This document shows, in pieces, positions 13,643-26,380 of a stretch of DNA of 64,000 nucleotides. Origin of the DNA: Amblyomma americanum (Eukaryota > Arthropoda > Arachnida > Ixodida > Ixodidae); the NCBI RefSeq assembly GCF_052857255.1, contig NW_027526501.1, forward strand, positions 806,001 through 870,000, written 5' to 3'. How positions within the stretch are numbered: the first letter of the stretch is position 1; every line of letters begins with the position of its first letter. The position numbers were made by a program, and so were the translations under genes. Below the pieces are notes generated by a model. The model ran no database searches. It was not told the origin of the DNA and worked only from the letters and a program-made list of their open reading frames with translations.

Positions 13643-15430
13643 ATAACTGCGCCGAAAGCATGTATTCGTGCTTAATAGAACGAAACAAGCTGTTTTAGAC
13701 CGAAACGATCTAAATCTGAACACATCGGTTTTACAAGTGTCCGTGTGTTATGCGTGAATATTTTTTCTCTCATAACTGCGCGAAAAGCATGTATTCGTGC
13801 CTAAAACAACGAAACAAGCTGTTTTAGACCGAAACGAGTTAAATCTGAACACATCGGTTTTACAAGTGTTCATGTGATACGCGTCAAACTTTTTCTCATA
13901 ACTGCGCGAAAAGCATGTATTCGTGCTTAATACAACGAAACAAGCTGTTTTAGACCAAAAGGAGCTAAATTTTTACACACATCGGTTTTAAAAGTGTCCA
14001 GTTATACGCTTTAAAACTTTTTCTCATAACTGCGCGAAAAGCATGTATTCGTGCTTAAAACAACGACACAAGCTGTTTCAGACCGAAACAAGCTAAATCT
14101 GAACATCGGTTTACAAGTGTCAGTGTGATACGCGTCAAAACGTTTTCTCACAACTGTGCGGAAAGCATGTATTCGTGCTTAATAGAACGAAACAAGCTGT
14201 TTTAGACCGAAACGAGCTAAATCTGAACACATCGGTTTTACAAGTGTCCGTGTGATACTCGTCAATATTTTTTCTCTCATAACTGCGCGAAAAGCATGTA
14301 TTCGTGCCTAAAACAACGATACAAGCTGTTTTAGACCGAAACGAGTTAAATCTGAACACATCGGTTTTACAAGTGTCCATGTGATAGGCGTCAAAACTTT
14401 TTGTCTTATAACTGCGCGCAAAGCATGTATCGTGCTAAATGCAACAAAACAAGCTGTTTTAACCAAAACGAGCTAAATCTGAACACATCGGTTTTACAAG
14501 TGTCCATGTGACACGCGTCAAAACTTTTTCTCATAACAGCGCGAAAAGCATGTTTTCCTGCTTAATAGAACGAAACAAGCTGTTTTAGACCGAAACGAGC
14601 GAAATCTGAACTCATCGGTTTTACAAGTGTCTATGTAATACCCGTCAAAACTTTTTCTCATAACTGCGCGAAAAGCATTTATTCGTGCTTAATAGAACGA
14701 AACAAGCTGTTTAGGACCGAAACGAGCTAAATCTGAACACACCGGTTTTACAAGTGTCCGTCTGATACGCGTCAAAACTTTTTCTCTCATAACTGCGCGA
14801 AAAGCATCTATTCTTGCTTAAAACAACGAAACAAGCTGCTTTAGACCGAAGCGAGTGAAATCTGAACACATCGGTTTTACAAGTGTCCATGTGATACGCG
14901 TCAAAACTTTTTGTCTCATAACTGCGCGAAAAGCATGTATTCATGCTTAATACAACGAAACAAGCTGTTTTAGACCAAAACAATCTAAATCTGAACATCG
15001 GTTTACAAGTGTCAGTGTGATACGCGTCAAAACCTTTTCTCATAACTGCGCGAAAAGCATGTATTTGTGCTTAATACAACGAAACAAGCTGTTGTATACC
15101 GATACGAGCTAAATATGAACACATCGGTTTTACAAGTGTCCCTGTGATACGCGTCAAAACTTTTTCTCTCATAACTGCGCGGAAAGAATGTATTCATGAT
15201 TAAAACAAAGAAAAAAGCTGTTTTAGACCAAAACGAGCTAAATGTGAACATCGGTTTACAAGTGTCAGTGTGATACGCGTCAAAACGTTTTCTCATAACT
15301 GCGCGAAAAGCATGTATTTGTGCTTAATACAACGAAACAAGCTGTTGTATACCGAAACGAGCTAAATATGAACACATCGGTTTTACAAGCGTCCGTGTGA
15401 TACGCGTCAATATTTTTTCTCTCATAACTG
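12700..15430 (+). repeat. Block T, copy 1 (copied to 21476-24206, offset 8776)
   Basis: About 2.73 kb, 21-22 monomers. Diagnostic features shared with the other copy are TGCGCCGAAAGC, GTGTTATGCGTGAATATT near 13745, AAATTTTTACACACATCGG near 13966 and GCTAAATGCAAC near 14432. Copies differ at single bases, for example AACGTAACAAG near 13171. At 15430 this copy continues with CTGCACGG whereas the other continues with CTGCGCGAAAAG, which marks the junction. Confidence 0.88.
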
Positions 15431-15556
15431 CACGGAAAGCATGTATTCGTGCTTAATACATCGAAACAAGCTGTTTTAGACCGAAACCAGCTAAACCTGA
15501 ACACATCGGTTTTACAAGTGTCCATGTGATACGCGTCAAAACTTTTTCTCATAACT
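14965..15556 (+). repeat. ~590-bp segment repeated at 17761-18352 (offset 2796)
   Basis: Sites 14968/17764, 15027/17823 and 15280/18076 differ by 2796, or 22 monomers. Shared diagnostics include GACCAAAACAATC, the GTTGTATACCGATACGAGC monomer and GAATGTATTCATGATTAAA. The left edge joins different monomers in the two places, so this is a short patch exchanged within the array. Confidence 0.82.
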
Positions 15557-18500
15557 TCGCGAAAAGCATGTATTCGTGCTAAAACAACGAAACAAGCTGT
15601 TTTAGACGAAACGAGTTAAATCTGAACACGTCGGTTTTACAAGTGTTCATGTGATACGCGTCAAAACTTTTTGTCTTATAACAGCGCGAAAAGCATGTAT
15701 TCGTGTTTAATACAACGAAACAAGCTGTTTTACACCAAAACGAGCTAGATATGAACACATCGGTTTTACAAGTGACCGTGTGATAGGCGTCAAAACGTTT
15801 TCTCTCATAACTGCGCGAAAAGCATGTATTCTTGCTTAATACAACGAAACAAGCTGTTTTAGACCAAAAGGATCGATATGAACACATCGGTTTTACAAGT
15901 GTCCCTGTGATACGCGTCAAAACTTTTTCTCTCATAACTGCGCGGAAAGGATGTATTCGTGATTAAAACAAAGAAAAAAGCTGTTTTAGGCCAAAACGAG
16001 CTAAATCTGAACATCGGTTAACAAGTGTCAGTGTGAACGCGTCAAAACGTTTTCTCATAACTGTGCGGAAAGCATGTATTCGTGCTTAATAGAACGAAAC
16101 AAGCTGTTTTAGACCGAAACGAGCTAAATCTGAACACATCGGTTTTACAAGTGTCCGTGTGATACGCGTCAATATTTTTTGTCTCATAACTGCGCGAAAA
16201 GCATGTATTCGTGCCAAAAACGACGAAACAAGTTGTTTTAGACCGAAACGAGTTAAATCTGAACACATCGGTTTTACAAGTGTCCATGTGATACGCGTCA
16301 AAACTTTTTGTCTCATAACTGCGCGAAAAGCATGTATTCATGCTTAATACAACGAAACAAGCTGTTTTAGACCGAAACCAGCTAAATCTGAACACATCGG
16401 TTTTACAAGTGTCCATGTGATACGCGTCAAAACTTTTTCTCATAACTGCGCGAAAAGCATTTATTCGTGCTTAATACAACGAAACAAGCTGTTTTACACC
16501 AAAACGAGCTCGATATGAACACATCGGTTTTACAAGTGTCAGTGTGATACGCCTCAAAACCTTTTCTCATAACTGCGCGAAAAGCATGTATTTGTGCTTA
16601 ATACATCGAAACAAGCTGTTTTAGACCGAAACCAGCTAAATCTGAACACATCGGTTTTACAAGTGTCCAGTGATACGCGTCAAAACTTTTTCTCATAACT
16701 GCGCGAAAAGCATGTATTCGTGCCTAATACAACGAAACAAGCTGTTTTAGACCGAAAAGAGCTAAATCTGAAAACATCGGTTTTACAAGTGTCCATGTGA
16801 TACGCGTCAAAACTTTTTCTCATAACTGCGCGAAAAGCATTTATTCGTGCTTAATACAACGAAACAAGCTGTTTTACACCAAAACGAGCTCGATATGAAC
16901 ACATCGGTTTTACAAGTGACCGTGTGATACGCGTCAAAACTTTTTCTCTCATAACTGCGCGAAAAGCATGTATTCTTGCTTAATACAACGAAACAAGCTG
17001 TTTTAGACCAAAAGGATCTAGATATGAACACATCGGTTTTACAAGTGTCCCTGTGATACGCGTCAAAACTTTTTCTCTCATAACTGCGCGGAAAGGATGT
17101 ATTCGTGATTAAAACAAAGAAAAAAGCTGTTTTAGGCCAAAACGAGCTAAATCTGAACATCGGTTAACAAGTGTCAGTGTGAACGCGTCAAAACGTTTTC
17201 TCATAACTGCGCGAAAAGCATGTATTTGTGCTTAATACAACGAAACAAGCTGTTGTATACCGAAACGAGCTAAATCTGAACACATCGGTTTTACAAGCCT
17301 CCGTGTGATACGCGTCAATACTTTTTCTCTCATAACTGCACGAAAAGCATGTATTCGTGCCTAAAACAACGATACAAGCTGTTTTAGACCGAAACGAGTT
17401 AAATCTGAACACATCGGTTTTACAAGTGTCCATGTGATAGGCGTCAAAACTTTTTGTCTTATAACTGCGCGCAAAGCATGTATCGTGCTAAATGCAACAA
17501 AACAAGCTGTTTTAACCAAAACGAGCTAAATCTGAACACATCGGTTTTACAAGTGTCCATGTGACACGCGTCAAAACTTTTTCTCATAACAGCGCGAAAA
17601 GCATGTTTTCCTGCTTAATAGAACGAAACAAGCTGTTTTAGACCGAAACGAGCGAAATCTGAACTCATCGGTTTTACAAGTGTCTATGTGATACCCGTCA
17701 AAACTTTTTGTCTTATAACTGCGCGCAAAGCATGTATCGTGCTAAATGCAACAAAACAAGCTGTTTTAGACCAAAACAATCTAAATCTGAACATCGGTTT
17801 ACAAGTGTCAGTGTGATACGCGTCAAAACCTTTTCTCATAACTGCGCGAAAAGCATGTATTTGTGCTTAATACAACGAAACAAGCTGTTGTATACCGATA
17901 CGAGCTAAATATGAACACATCGGTTTTACAAGTGTCCCTGTGATACGCGTCAAAACTTTTTCTCTCATAACTGCGCGGAAAGAATGTATTCATGATTAAA
18001 ACAAAGAAAAAAGCTGTTTTAGACCAAAACGAGCTAAATGTGAACATCGGTTTACAAGTGTCAGTGTGATACGCGTCAAAACGTTTTCTCATAACTGCGC
18101 GAAAAGCATGTATTTGTGCTTAATACAACGAAACAAGCTGTTGTATACCGAAACGAGCTAAATATGAACACATCGGTTTTACAAGCGTCCGTGTGATACG
18201 CGTCAATATTTTTTCTCTCATAACTGCACGGAAAGCATGTATTCGTGCTTAATACATCGAAACAAGCTGTTTTAGACCGAAACCAGCTAAACCTGAACAC
18301 ATCGGTTTTACAAGTGTCCATGTGATACGCGTCAAAACTTTTTCTCATAACTGCGCGAAAAGCATTTATTCGTGCTTAATACAACGAAACAAGCTGTTTT
18401 ACACCAAAAAGAGCTCGATATGAACACATCGGTTTTACAAGTGACCGTGTGATACGCGTCAAAACTTTTTCTCTCATAACTGCGCGAAAAGCATGTATTC

Positions 18501-19857
18501 GTGCTTAATACAACGAAACAAGCTGTTTTAGACCGAAACGAGCTAAATCTCAACACATCGGTTATGCAAGTGTCCATGTGATACGCGTCAAAACTTTCTC
18601 TCTCATAACTTCGCGAAAAGCATGTATTCGTGCTAAAACAACGAAACAAGCTGTTTTAGACGAAACGAGTTAAATCTGAACACGTCGGTTTTACAAGTGT
18701 TCATGTGATACGCGTCAAAACTTTTTGTCTTATAACAGCGCGAAAAGCATGTATTCGTGTTTAATACAACGAAACAAGCTGTTTTACACCAAAACGAGCT
18801 AGATATGAACACATCGGTTTTACAAGTGACCGTGTGATAGGCGTCAAAACTTTTTCTCTCATAACTGCGCGAAAAGCATGTATTCTTGCTTAATACAACG
18901 AAACAAGCTGTTTTAGACCAAAAGGATCTAGATATGAACACATCGGTTTTACAAGTGTCCCTGTGATACGCGTCAAAACTTTTTCTCTCATAACTGCGCG
19001 GAAAGGATGTATTCGTGATTAAAACAAAGAAAAAAGCTGTTTTAGGCCAAAACGAGCTAAATCTGAACATCGGTTAACAAGTGTCAGTGTGAACGCGTCA
19101 AAACGTTTTCTCATAACTGCGCGAAAAGCATGTATTTGTGCTTAATACAACGAAACAAGCTGTTGTATACCGAAACGAGCTAAATATGAACACATCGGTT
19201 TTACAAGCCTCCGTGTGATACGCGTCAATACTTTTTCTCTCATAACTGCACGAAAAGCATGTATTAGTGCTTAATACATCGAAACAAGCTGTTTTAGACC
19301 GAAACCAGCTAAATCTGAACACATCGGTTTTACAAGTGTCCAGTGATACGCGTCAAAACTTTTTCTCATAACTGCGCGAAAAGCATGTATTCGTGCCTAA
19401 TACAACGAAACAAGCTGTTTTAGACCGAAAAGAGCTAAATCTGAAAACATCGGTTTTACAAGTGTCCATGTGATACGCGTCAAAACTTTTTCTCATAACT
19501 GCGCGAAAAGCATTTATTCGTGCTTAATACAACGAAACAAGCTGTTTTACACCAAAACGAGCTCGATATGAACACATCGGTTTTACAAGTGACCGTGTGA
19601 TACGCGTCAAAACTTTTTCTCTCATAACTGCGCGAAAAGCATGTATTCGTGCTTAATACAACGAAACAAGCTGTTTTAGACCAAACGGATCTAGATATGA
19701 AGACATCGGTTTTAAAGTGTCCCTGTGATACGCGTCAAAACTTTTCTCTTATAACTGCGCGAAAAGCATGTATTCGTGCTTAAAACAACGACACAAGCTG
19801 TTCCAGACCGAAACAAGCTAAATCTGAACATCGGTTTACAAGTGTCAGTGTGATACG
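15557..19857 (+). repeat. Central mosaic of several exchanged patches
   Basis: This stretch contains no unique DNA but many switches of monomer order. Segment 14305-14640 recurs at 17358-17693 (offset 3053). Segment 16040-16961 recurs at 19858-20779 (offset 3818, 30 monomers). Segment 18298-20132 recurs at 45832-47669. A monomer with GTTAACAAGTGTCAGTGTGAACGCG, lacking TA before CGCG, is found near 16017, 17163, 19075, 20852 and 29514 and is a useful lineage marker. No gene is present. Confidence 0.82.
16328..16345 (+). other. Perfect 7-bp dyad with 4-nt loop in a monomer (example)
   Basis: AAGCATG, loop TATT, CATGCTT is a perfect inverted repeat. The common monomer reads AAGCATG-TATT-CGTGCTT, which keeps six of seven pairs in DNA and all seven in a plus-strand transcript if a U-G wobble is allowed. 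Perfect forms also occur near 2217, 6031, 10866, 14934, 20152, 28042 and 59570. A different perfect form, AGCACG-TATT-CGTGCT, is at 27273-27288. Whether it folds in vivo is unknown. Confidence 0.6.
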
Positions 19858-20874
19858 CCTCAAAACGTTTTCTCATAACTGTGCGGAAAGCATGTATTCG
19901 TGCTTAATAGAACGAAACAAGCTGTTTTAGACCGAAACGAGCTAAATCTGAACACATCGGTTTTACAAGTGTCCGTGTGATACGCGTCAATATTTTTTCT
20001 CTCATAACTGCGCGAAAAGCATGTATTCGTGCCAAAAACGACGAAACAAGTTGTTTTAGACCGAAACGAGTTAAATCTGAACACATCGGTTTTACAAGTG
20101 TCCATGTGATACGCGTCAAAACTTTTTGTCTCATAACTGCGCGAAAAGCATGTATTCATGCTTAATACAACGAAACAAGCTGTTTTAGACCGAAACCAGC
20201 TAAATCTGAACACATCGGTTTTACAAGTGTCCATGTGATACGCGTCAAAACTTTTTCTCATAACTGCGCGAAAAGCATTTATTCGTGCTTAATACAACGA
20301 AACAAGCTGTTTTACACCAAAACGAGCTCGATATGAACACATCGGTTTTACAAGTGTCAGTGTGATACGCGTCAAAACCTTTTCTCATAACTGCGCGAAA
20401 AGCATGTATTTGTGCTTAATACATCGAAACAAGCTGTTTTAGACCGAAACCAGCTAAATCTGAACACATCGGTTTTACAAGTGTCCAGTGATACGCGTCA
20501 AAACTTTTTCTCATAACTGCGCGAAAAGCATGTATTCGTGCCTAATACAACGAAACAAGCTGTTTTAGACCGAAAAGAGCTAAATCTGAAAACATCGGTT
20601 TTACAAGTGTCCATGTGATACGCGTCAAAACTTTTTCTCATAACTGCGCGAAAAGCATTTATTCGTGCTTAATACAACGAAACAAGCTGTTTTACACCAA
20701 AACGAGCTCGATATGAACACATCGGTTTTACAAGTGACCGTGTGATACGCGTCAAAACTTTTTCTCTCATAACTGCGCGGAAAGGATGTATTCGTGATTA
20801 AAACAAAGAAAAAAGCTGTTTTAGGCCAAAACGAGCTAAATCTGAACATCGGTTAACAAGTGTCAGTGTGAACG
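19858..20874 (+). repeat. 1017-bp tandem unit (8 monomers), copy 1
   Basis: Sites 19860/20877, 19977/20994 and 20354/21371 differ by 1017. Copy 1 runs to 20874 and copy 2 begins at 20875 in the same phase, in the CAAAACGTTTTCTCATAACTG region. Copy 2 matches only to ~21501, then switches to a GTCCATGTG form where copy 1 has GTCCAGTG. Confidence 0.88.
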
Positions 20875-21501
20875 CGTCAAAACGTTTTCTCATAACTGTG
20901 CGGAAAGCATGTATTCGTGCTTAATAGAACGAAACAAGCTGTTTTAGACCGAAACGAGCTAAATCTGAACACATCGGTTTTACAAGTGTCCGTGTGATAC
21001 GCGTCAATATTTTTTCTCTCATAACTGCGCGAAAAGCATGTATTCGTGCCAAAAACGACGAAACAAGTTGTTTTAGACCGAAACGAGTTAAATCTGAACA
21101 CATCGGTTTTACAAGTGTCCATGTGATACGCGTCAAAACTTTTTGTCTCATAACTGCGCGAAAAGCATGTATTCATGCTTAATACAACGAAACAAGCTGT
21201 TTTAGACCGAAACCAGCTAAATCTGAACACATCGGTTTTACAAGTGTCCATGTGATACGCGTCAAAACTTTTTCTCATAACTGCGCGAAAAGCATTTATT
21301 CGTGCTTAATACAACGAAACAAGCTGTTTTACACCAAAACGAGCTCGATATGAACACATCGGTTTTACAAGTGTCAGTGTGATACGCGTCAAAACCTTTT
21401 CTCATAACTGCGCGAAAAGCATGTATTTGTGCTTAATACATCGAAACAAGCTGTTTTAGACCGAAACCAGCTAAATCTGAACACATCGGTTTTACAAGTG
21501 T
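20875..21501 (+). repeat. 1017-bp tandem unit, partial copy 2
   Basis: The first ~627 bp of the unit starting at 19858, interrupted at ~21501 by a change to the T-block order. The unit contains the odd monomer with GTGCCAAAAACGACG, which also appears near 16214, 24226, 28945, 29709, 32382, 35190, 39273, 41312, 45652 and 47568. Confidence 0.86.
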
Positions 21502-24206
21502 CCATGTGATACGCGTCAAAACTTTTTGTCTCATAACTGCGCGAAAAGCATGTATTCATGCTTAATACAACGAAACAAGCTGTTTTAGACCAAAACGACC
21601 TAAATCTGAACATCGGTTTACAAGTGTCAGTGTGATACGCGTCAAAACGTTTTCTCATAACTGCGCGAAAAGCATGTATTTGTGCTTAATACAACGAAAC
21701 AAGCTGTTGTATACCGATACGAGCTAAATATGAACACATCGATTTTACAAGTGTCCCTGTGATACGCGTCAAAACTTTTTCCCTCATAACTGCGCGGAAA
21801 GGATGTATTCGTGATTAAAACAAAGAAAAAAGCTGTTTTAGACCAAAACGAGCTAAATCTGAACATCGGTTTACAAGTGTCAGTGTGATACGCGTCAAAA
21901 CGTTTTCTCATAACTGCGCGAAAAGCATGTATTTGTGCTTAATACAACGAAACAAGCTGTTGTATACCGAAACGAGCTAAATATGAACACATCGGTTTTA
22001 CAAGCGTCCGTGTGATACGCGTCAATATTTTTTCTCTCATAACTGCACGAAAAGCATGTATTCGTGCTTAATACATCGAAACAAGCTGTTTTAGACCGAA
22101 ACCAGCTAAATCTGAACACATCGGTTTTACAAGTGTCCATGTGATACGCGTCAAAACTTTTTCTCATAACTGCGCGAAAAGCATTTATTCGTGCTTAATA
22201 CAACGAAACAAGCTGTTTTACACCAAAACGAGCTCGATATGAACACATCGGTTTTACAAGTGACCGTGTGATACGCGTCAAAACTTTTTCTCTCATAACT
22301 GCGCGAAAAGCATGTATTCGTGCTTAATACAACGACACAAGCTGTTTCAGACCGAAACAAGCTAAATCTGAACATCGGTTTACAAGTGTCAGTGTGATAC
22401 GCGTCAAAACGTTTTCTCATAACTGCGCCGAAAGCATGTATTCGTGCTTAATAGAACGAAACAAGCTGTTTTAGACCGAAACGATCTAAATCTGAACACA
22501 TCGGTTTTACAAGTGTCCGTGTGTTATGCGTGAATATTTTTTCTCTCATAACTGCGCGAAAAGCATGTATTCGTGCCTAAAACAACGAAACAAGCTGTTT
22601 TAGACCGAAACGAGTTAAATCTGAACACATCGGTTTTACAAGTGTTCATGTGATACGCGTCAAACTTTTTCTCATAACTGCGCGAAAAGCATGTATTCGT
22701 GCTTAATACAACGAAACAAGCTGTTTTAGACCAAAACGAGCTAAATTTTTACACACATCGGTTTTAAAAGTGTCCAGTTATACGCGTTAAAACTTTTTCT
22801 CATAACTGCGCGAAAAGCATGTATTCGTGCTTAAAACAACGACACAAGCTGTTTCAGACCGAAACAAGCTAAATCTGAACATCGGTTTACAAGTGTCAGT
22901 GTGATACGCGTCAAAACGTTTTCTCACAACTGTGCGGAAAGCATGTATTCGTGCTTAATAGAACGAAACAAGCTGTTTTAGACCGAAACGAGCTAAATCT
23001 GAACACATCGGTTTTACAAGTGTCCGTGTGATACTCGTCAATATTTTTTCTCTCATAACTGCACGAAAAGCATGTATTCGTGCCTAAAACAACGATACAA
23101 GCTGTTTTAGACCGAAACGAGATAAATCTGAACACATCGGTTTTACAAGTGTCCATGTGATAGGCGTCAAAACTTTTTGTCTTATAACTGCGCGCAAAGC
23201 ATGTATCGTGCTAAATGCAACAAAACAAGCTGTTTTAACCAAAACGAGCTAAATCTGAACACATCGGTTTTACAAGTGTCCATGTGACACGCGTCAAAAC
23301 TTTTTCTCATTACAGCGCGAAAAGCATGTTTTCCTGCTTAATAGAACGAAACAAGCTGTTTTAGACCGAAACGAGCGAAATCTGAACTCATCGGTTTTAC
23401 AAGTGTCTATGTGATACCCGTCAAAACTTTTTCTCATAACTGCGCGAAAAGCATTTATTCGTGCTTAATAGAACGAAACAAGCTGTTTAGGACCGAAACG
23501 AGCTAAATCTGAACACACCGGTTTTACAAGTGTCCGTCTGATACGCGTCAAAACTTTTTCTCTCATAACTGCGCGAAAAGCATCTATTCTTGCTTAAAAC
23601 AACGAAACAAGCTGCTTTATACCGAAGCGAGTGAAATCTGAACACATCGGTTTTACAAGTGTCCATGTGATACGCGTCAAAACTTTTTGTCTCATAACTG
23701 CGCGAAAAGCATGTATTCATGCTTAATACAACGAAACAAGCTGTTTTAGACCAAAACAATCTAAATCTGAACATCGGTTTACAAGTGTCAGTGTGATACG
23801 CGTCAAAACCTTTTCTCATAACTGCGCGAAAAGCATGTATTTGTGCTTAATACAACGAAACAAGCTGTTGTATACCGATACGAGCTAAATATGAACACAT
23901 CGGTTTTACAAGTGTCCCTGTGATACGCGTCAAAACTTTTTCTCTCATAACTGCGCGGAAAGAATGTATTCATGATTAAAACAAAGAAAAAAGCTGTTTT
24001 AGACCAAAACGAGCTAAATGTGAACATCGGTTTACAAGTGTCAGTGTGATACGCGTCAAAACATTTTCTCATAACTGCGCGAAAAGCATGTATTTGTGCT
24101 TAATACAACGAAACAAGCTGTTGTATACCGAAACGAGCTAAATATGAACACATCGGTTTTACAAGCGTCCGTGTGATACGCGTCAATATTTTTTCTCTCA
24201 TAACTG
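21476..24206 (+). repeat. Block T, copy 2
   Basis: Matches 12700-15430 at offset 8776. It lies inside block X, so block T was already present when block X was duplicated to 29 kb. It carries GAGATAAATC near 23119 where the other copy has GAGTTAAATC. Confidence 0.88.
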
Positions 24207-26124
24207 CGCGAAAAGCATGTATTCGTGCCAAAAACGACGAAACAAGTTGTTTTAGACCGAAACGAGTTAAATCTGAACACATCGGTTTTACAAGTGTCCA
24301 TGTGATACGCGTCAAAACTTTTTGTCTCATAACTGCGCGAAAAGCATGTATTCATGCTTAATACAACGAAACAAGCTGTTTTAGACTGAAACCAGCTAAA
24401 TCTGAACACATCGGTTTTACAAGTGTCCATGTGATACGCGTCAAAACTTTTTCTCATAACTGCGCGAAAAGCATTTATTCGTGCTTAATACAACGAAACA
24501 AGCTGTTTTACACCAAAACGAGCTCGATATGAACACATCGGTTTTACAAGTGACCGTGTGATACGCGTCAAAACTTTTTCTCTCATAACTGCGCGAAAAG
24601 CATGTATTCGTGCTTAATACAACGAAACAAGCTGCTTTAGACCGAAACGAGCTAAATCTCAACACATCGGTTATGCAAGTGTCCATGTGATACGCGTCAA
24701 AACTTTCTCTCTCATAACTTCGCGAAAAGCATGTATTCGTGCTAAAACAACGAAACAAGCTGTTTTAGACGAAACGAGTTAAATCTGAACACGTCGGTTT
24801 TACAAGTGTTCATGTGATACGCGTCAAAACTTTTTGTCTTATAACGGCGCGAAAAGCATGTATTCGTGTTTAATACAACGAAACAAGCTGTTTTACACCA
24901 AAACGAGCTAGATATGAACACATCGGTTTTACAAGTGACCGTGTGATAGGTGTCAAAACTTTTTCTCTCATAACTGCGCGAAAAGCATGTATTCTTGCTT
25001 AATACAACGAAACAAGCTGTTTTAGACCAAAAGGATCTAGATATGAACACATCGGTTTTACAAGTGTCCCTGTGATACGCGTCAAAACTTTTTCTCTCAT
25101 AACTGCGCGGAAAGGATGTATTCGTGATTAAAACAAAAAAAAAAGCTGTTTTAGACCAAAACGAAAATCTGAACATCAGTTAACAAGTGTCAGTGTTATA
25201 CGCGTCAAAACGTTTTCTCATAACTGCGCGAAAAGCATGTATTTGTGCTTAATACAACGAAACAAGCTGTTGTATACCGAAACGAGCTAAATATGAACAC
25301 ATCGGTTTTACAAGCGTCCGTGTGATACGCGTCAATACTTTTTCTCTCATAACTGCACGAAAAGCATGTATTCGTGCTTAATACATCGAAACAAGCTGTT
25401 TTAGACCGAAACCAGCTAAATCTGAACACATCGGTTTTACAAGTGTCCAGTGATACGCGTCAAAACTTTTTCTCATAACTGCGCGAAAAGCATGTATTCG
25501 TGCTTAATACAACGAAACAAGCTGTTTTAGACCGAAAAGAGCTAAATCTGAAAACATCGGTTTTACAAGTGTCCATGTGATACGCGTCAAAACTTTTTCT
25601 CATAACTGCGCGAAAAGCATTTATTCGTGCTTAATACAACGAAACAAGCTGTTTTACACCAAAACGAGCTCGATATGAACACATCGGTTTTACAAGTCAC
25701 CGTGTGATACGCGTCAAAACTTTTTCTCTTAAAACTGCGCGCAAAGCATGTATCGTGCTAAATGCAACAAAACAAGCTGTTTTAACCAAAACGAGCTAAA
25801 TCTGAACACATCGGTTTTACAAGTGTCCATGTGACACGCGTCAAAACTTTTTCTCATAACAGCGCGAAAAGCATGTTTTCCTGCTTAATAGAACGAAACA
25901 AGCTGTTTTAGACCGAAACGAGCGAAATCTGAACTCATCGGTTTTACAAGTGTCTATGTGATACCCGTCAAAACTTTTTCTCATAACTGCGCAAAAAGCA
26001 TGTATTCGTGCTTAATACAACAAAACAAGCTGTTTTAGACCGAAACCAGCTAGATCTGAACGCATCGGTTTTGTAAGTGTCCATGTGATACGCGTCAAAA
26101 CTTTTTCTCTCATAACTGCGCGAA

Positions 26125-26253
26125 AACCATGTATTCGTGCTTAAAACAACGAAACAAGCTGTTTTAGACCGAAGCGAGTTAAATCTGAACACATCGGTTT
26201 TACAAGTGTCCATGTGATACGCGTCAAAACTTTTTGTCTCATAACTGCGCGAA
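26125..26253 (+). repeat. Representative 129-bp monomer (long class)
   Basis: This is one full unit measured from the AA of the AAGCATG landmark to the next one. It carries the long forms of both variable sites: a TCTCATAAC end after the T-tract, and CACATCGGTTTTACAAG. Its own AAGCATG reads AACCATG, one base off consensus. It has one MluI palindrome ACGCGT at 26219-26224. Because 129 is 3 x 43, runs of this class keep one reading frame, which produces the long spurious open frames on the minus strand. Confidence 0.95.
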
Positions 26254-26380
26254 AAGCATGTATTCGTGCTTAATACAACGAAACAAGCTGTTTTAGACCG
26301 AAACCAGCTATATCTGAACACATCGGTTTTGCAAGTGTCCATGTGATACGCGTCAAAACTTTTTTTCATAACTGCGCGAA
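26254..26380 (+). repeat. Representative 127-bp monomer (short T-tract/CATAAC class)
   Basis: This unit directly follows the 129-bp example and is 2 bp shorter, because TCTCATAAC is shortened to TCATAAC after the T-tract. The 2-bp change shifts the reading frame. Across the array this class both ends one minus-strand open frame and starts the next with a ~17-bp overlap, for example at 3708-3724 and 7522-7538. Confidence 0.95.

Noticed and set aside
16828..16842. AATAAA polyadenylation-like signal on the minus strand in CATTTATTC variants
   Set aside because: It results from a single G-to-T change in one monomer class, with no transcript or downstream element to support it.
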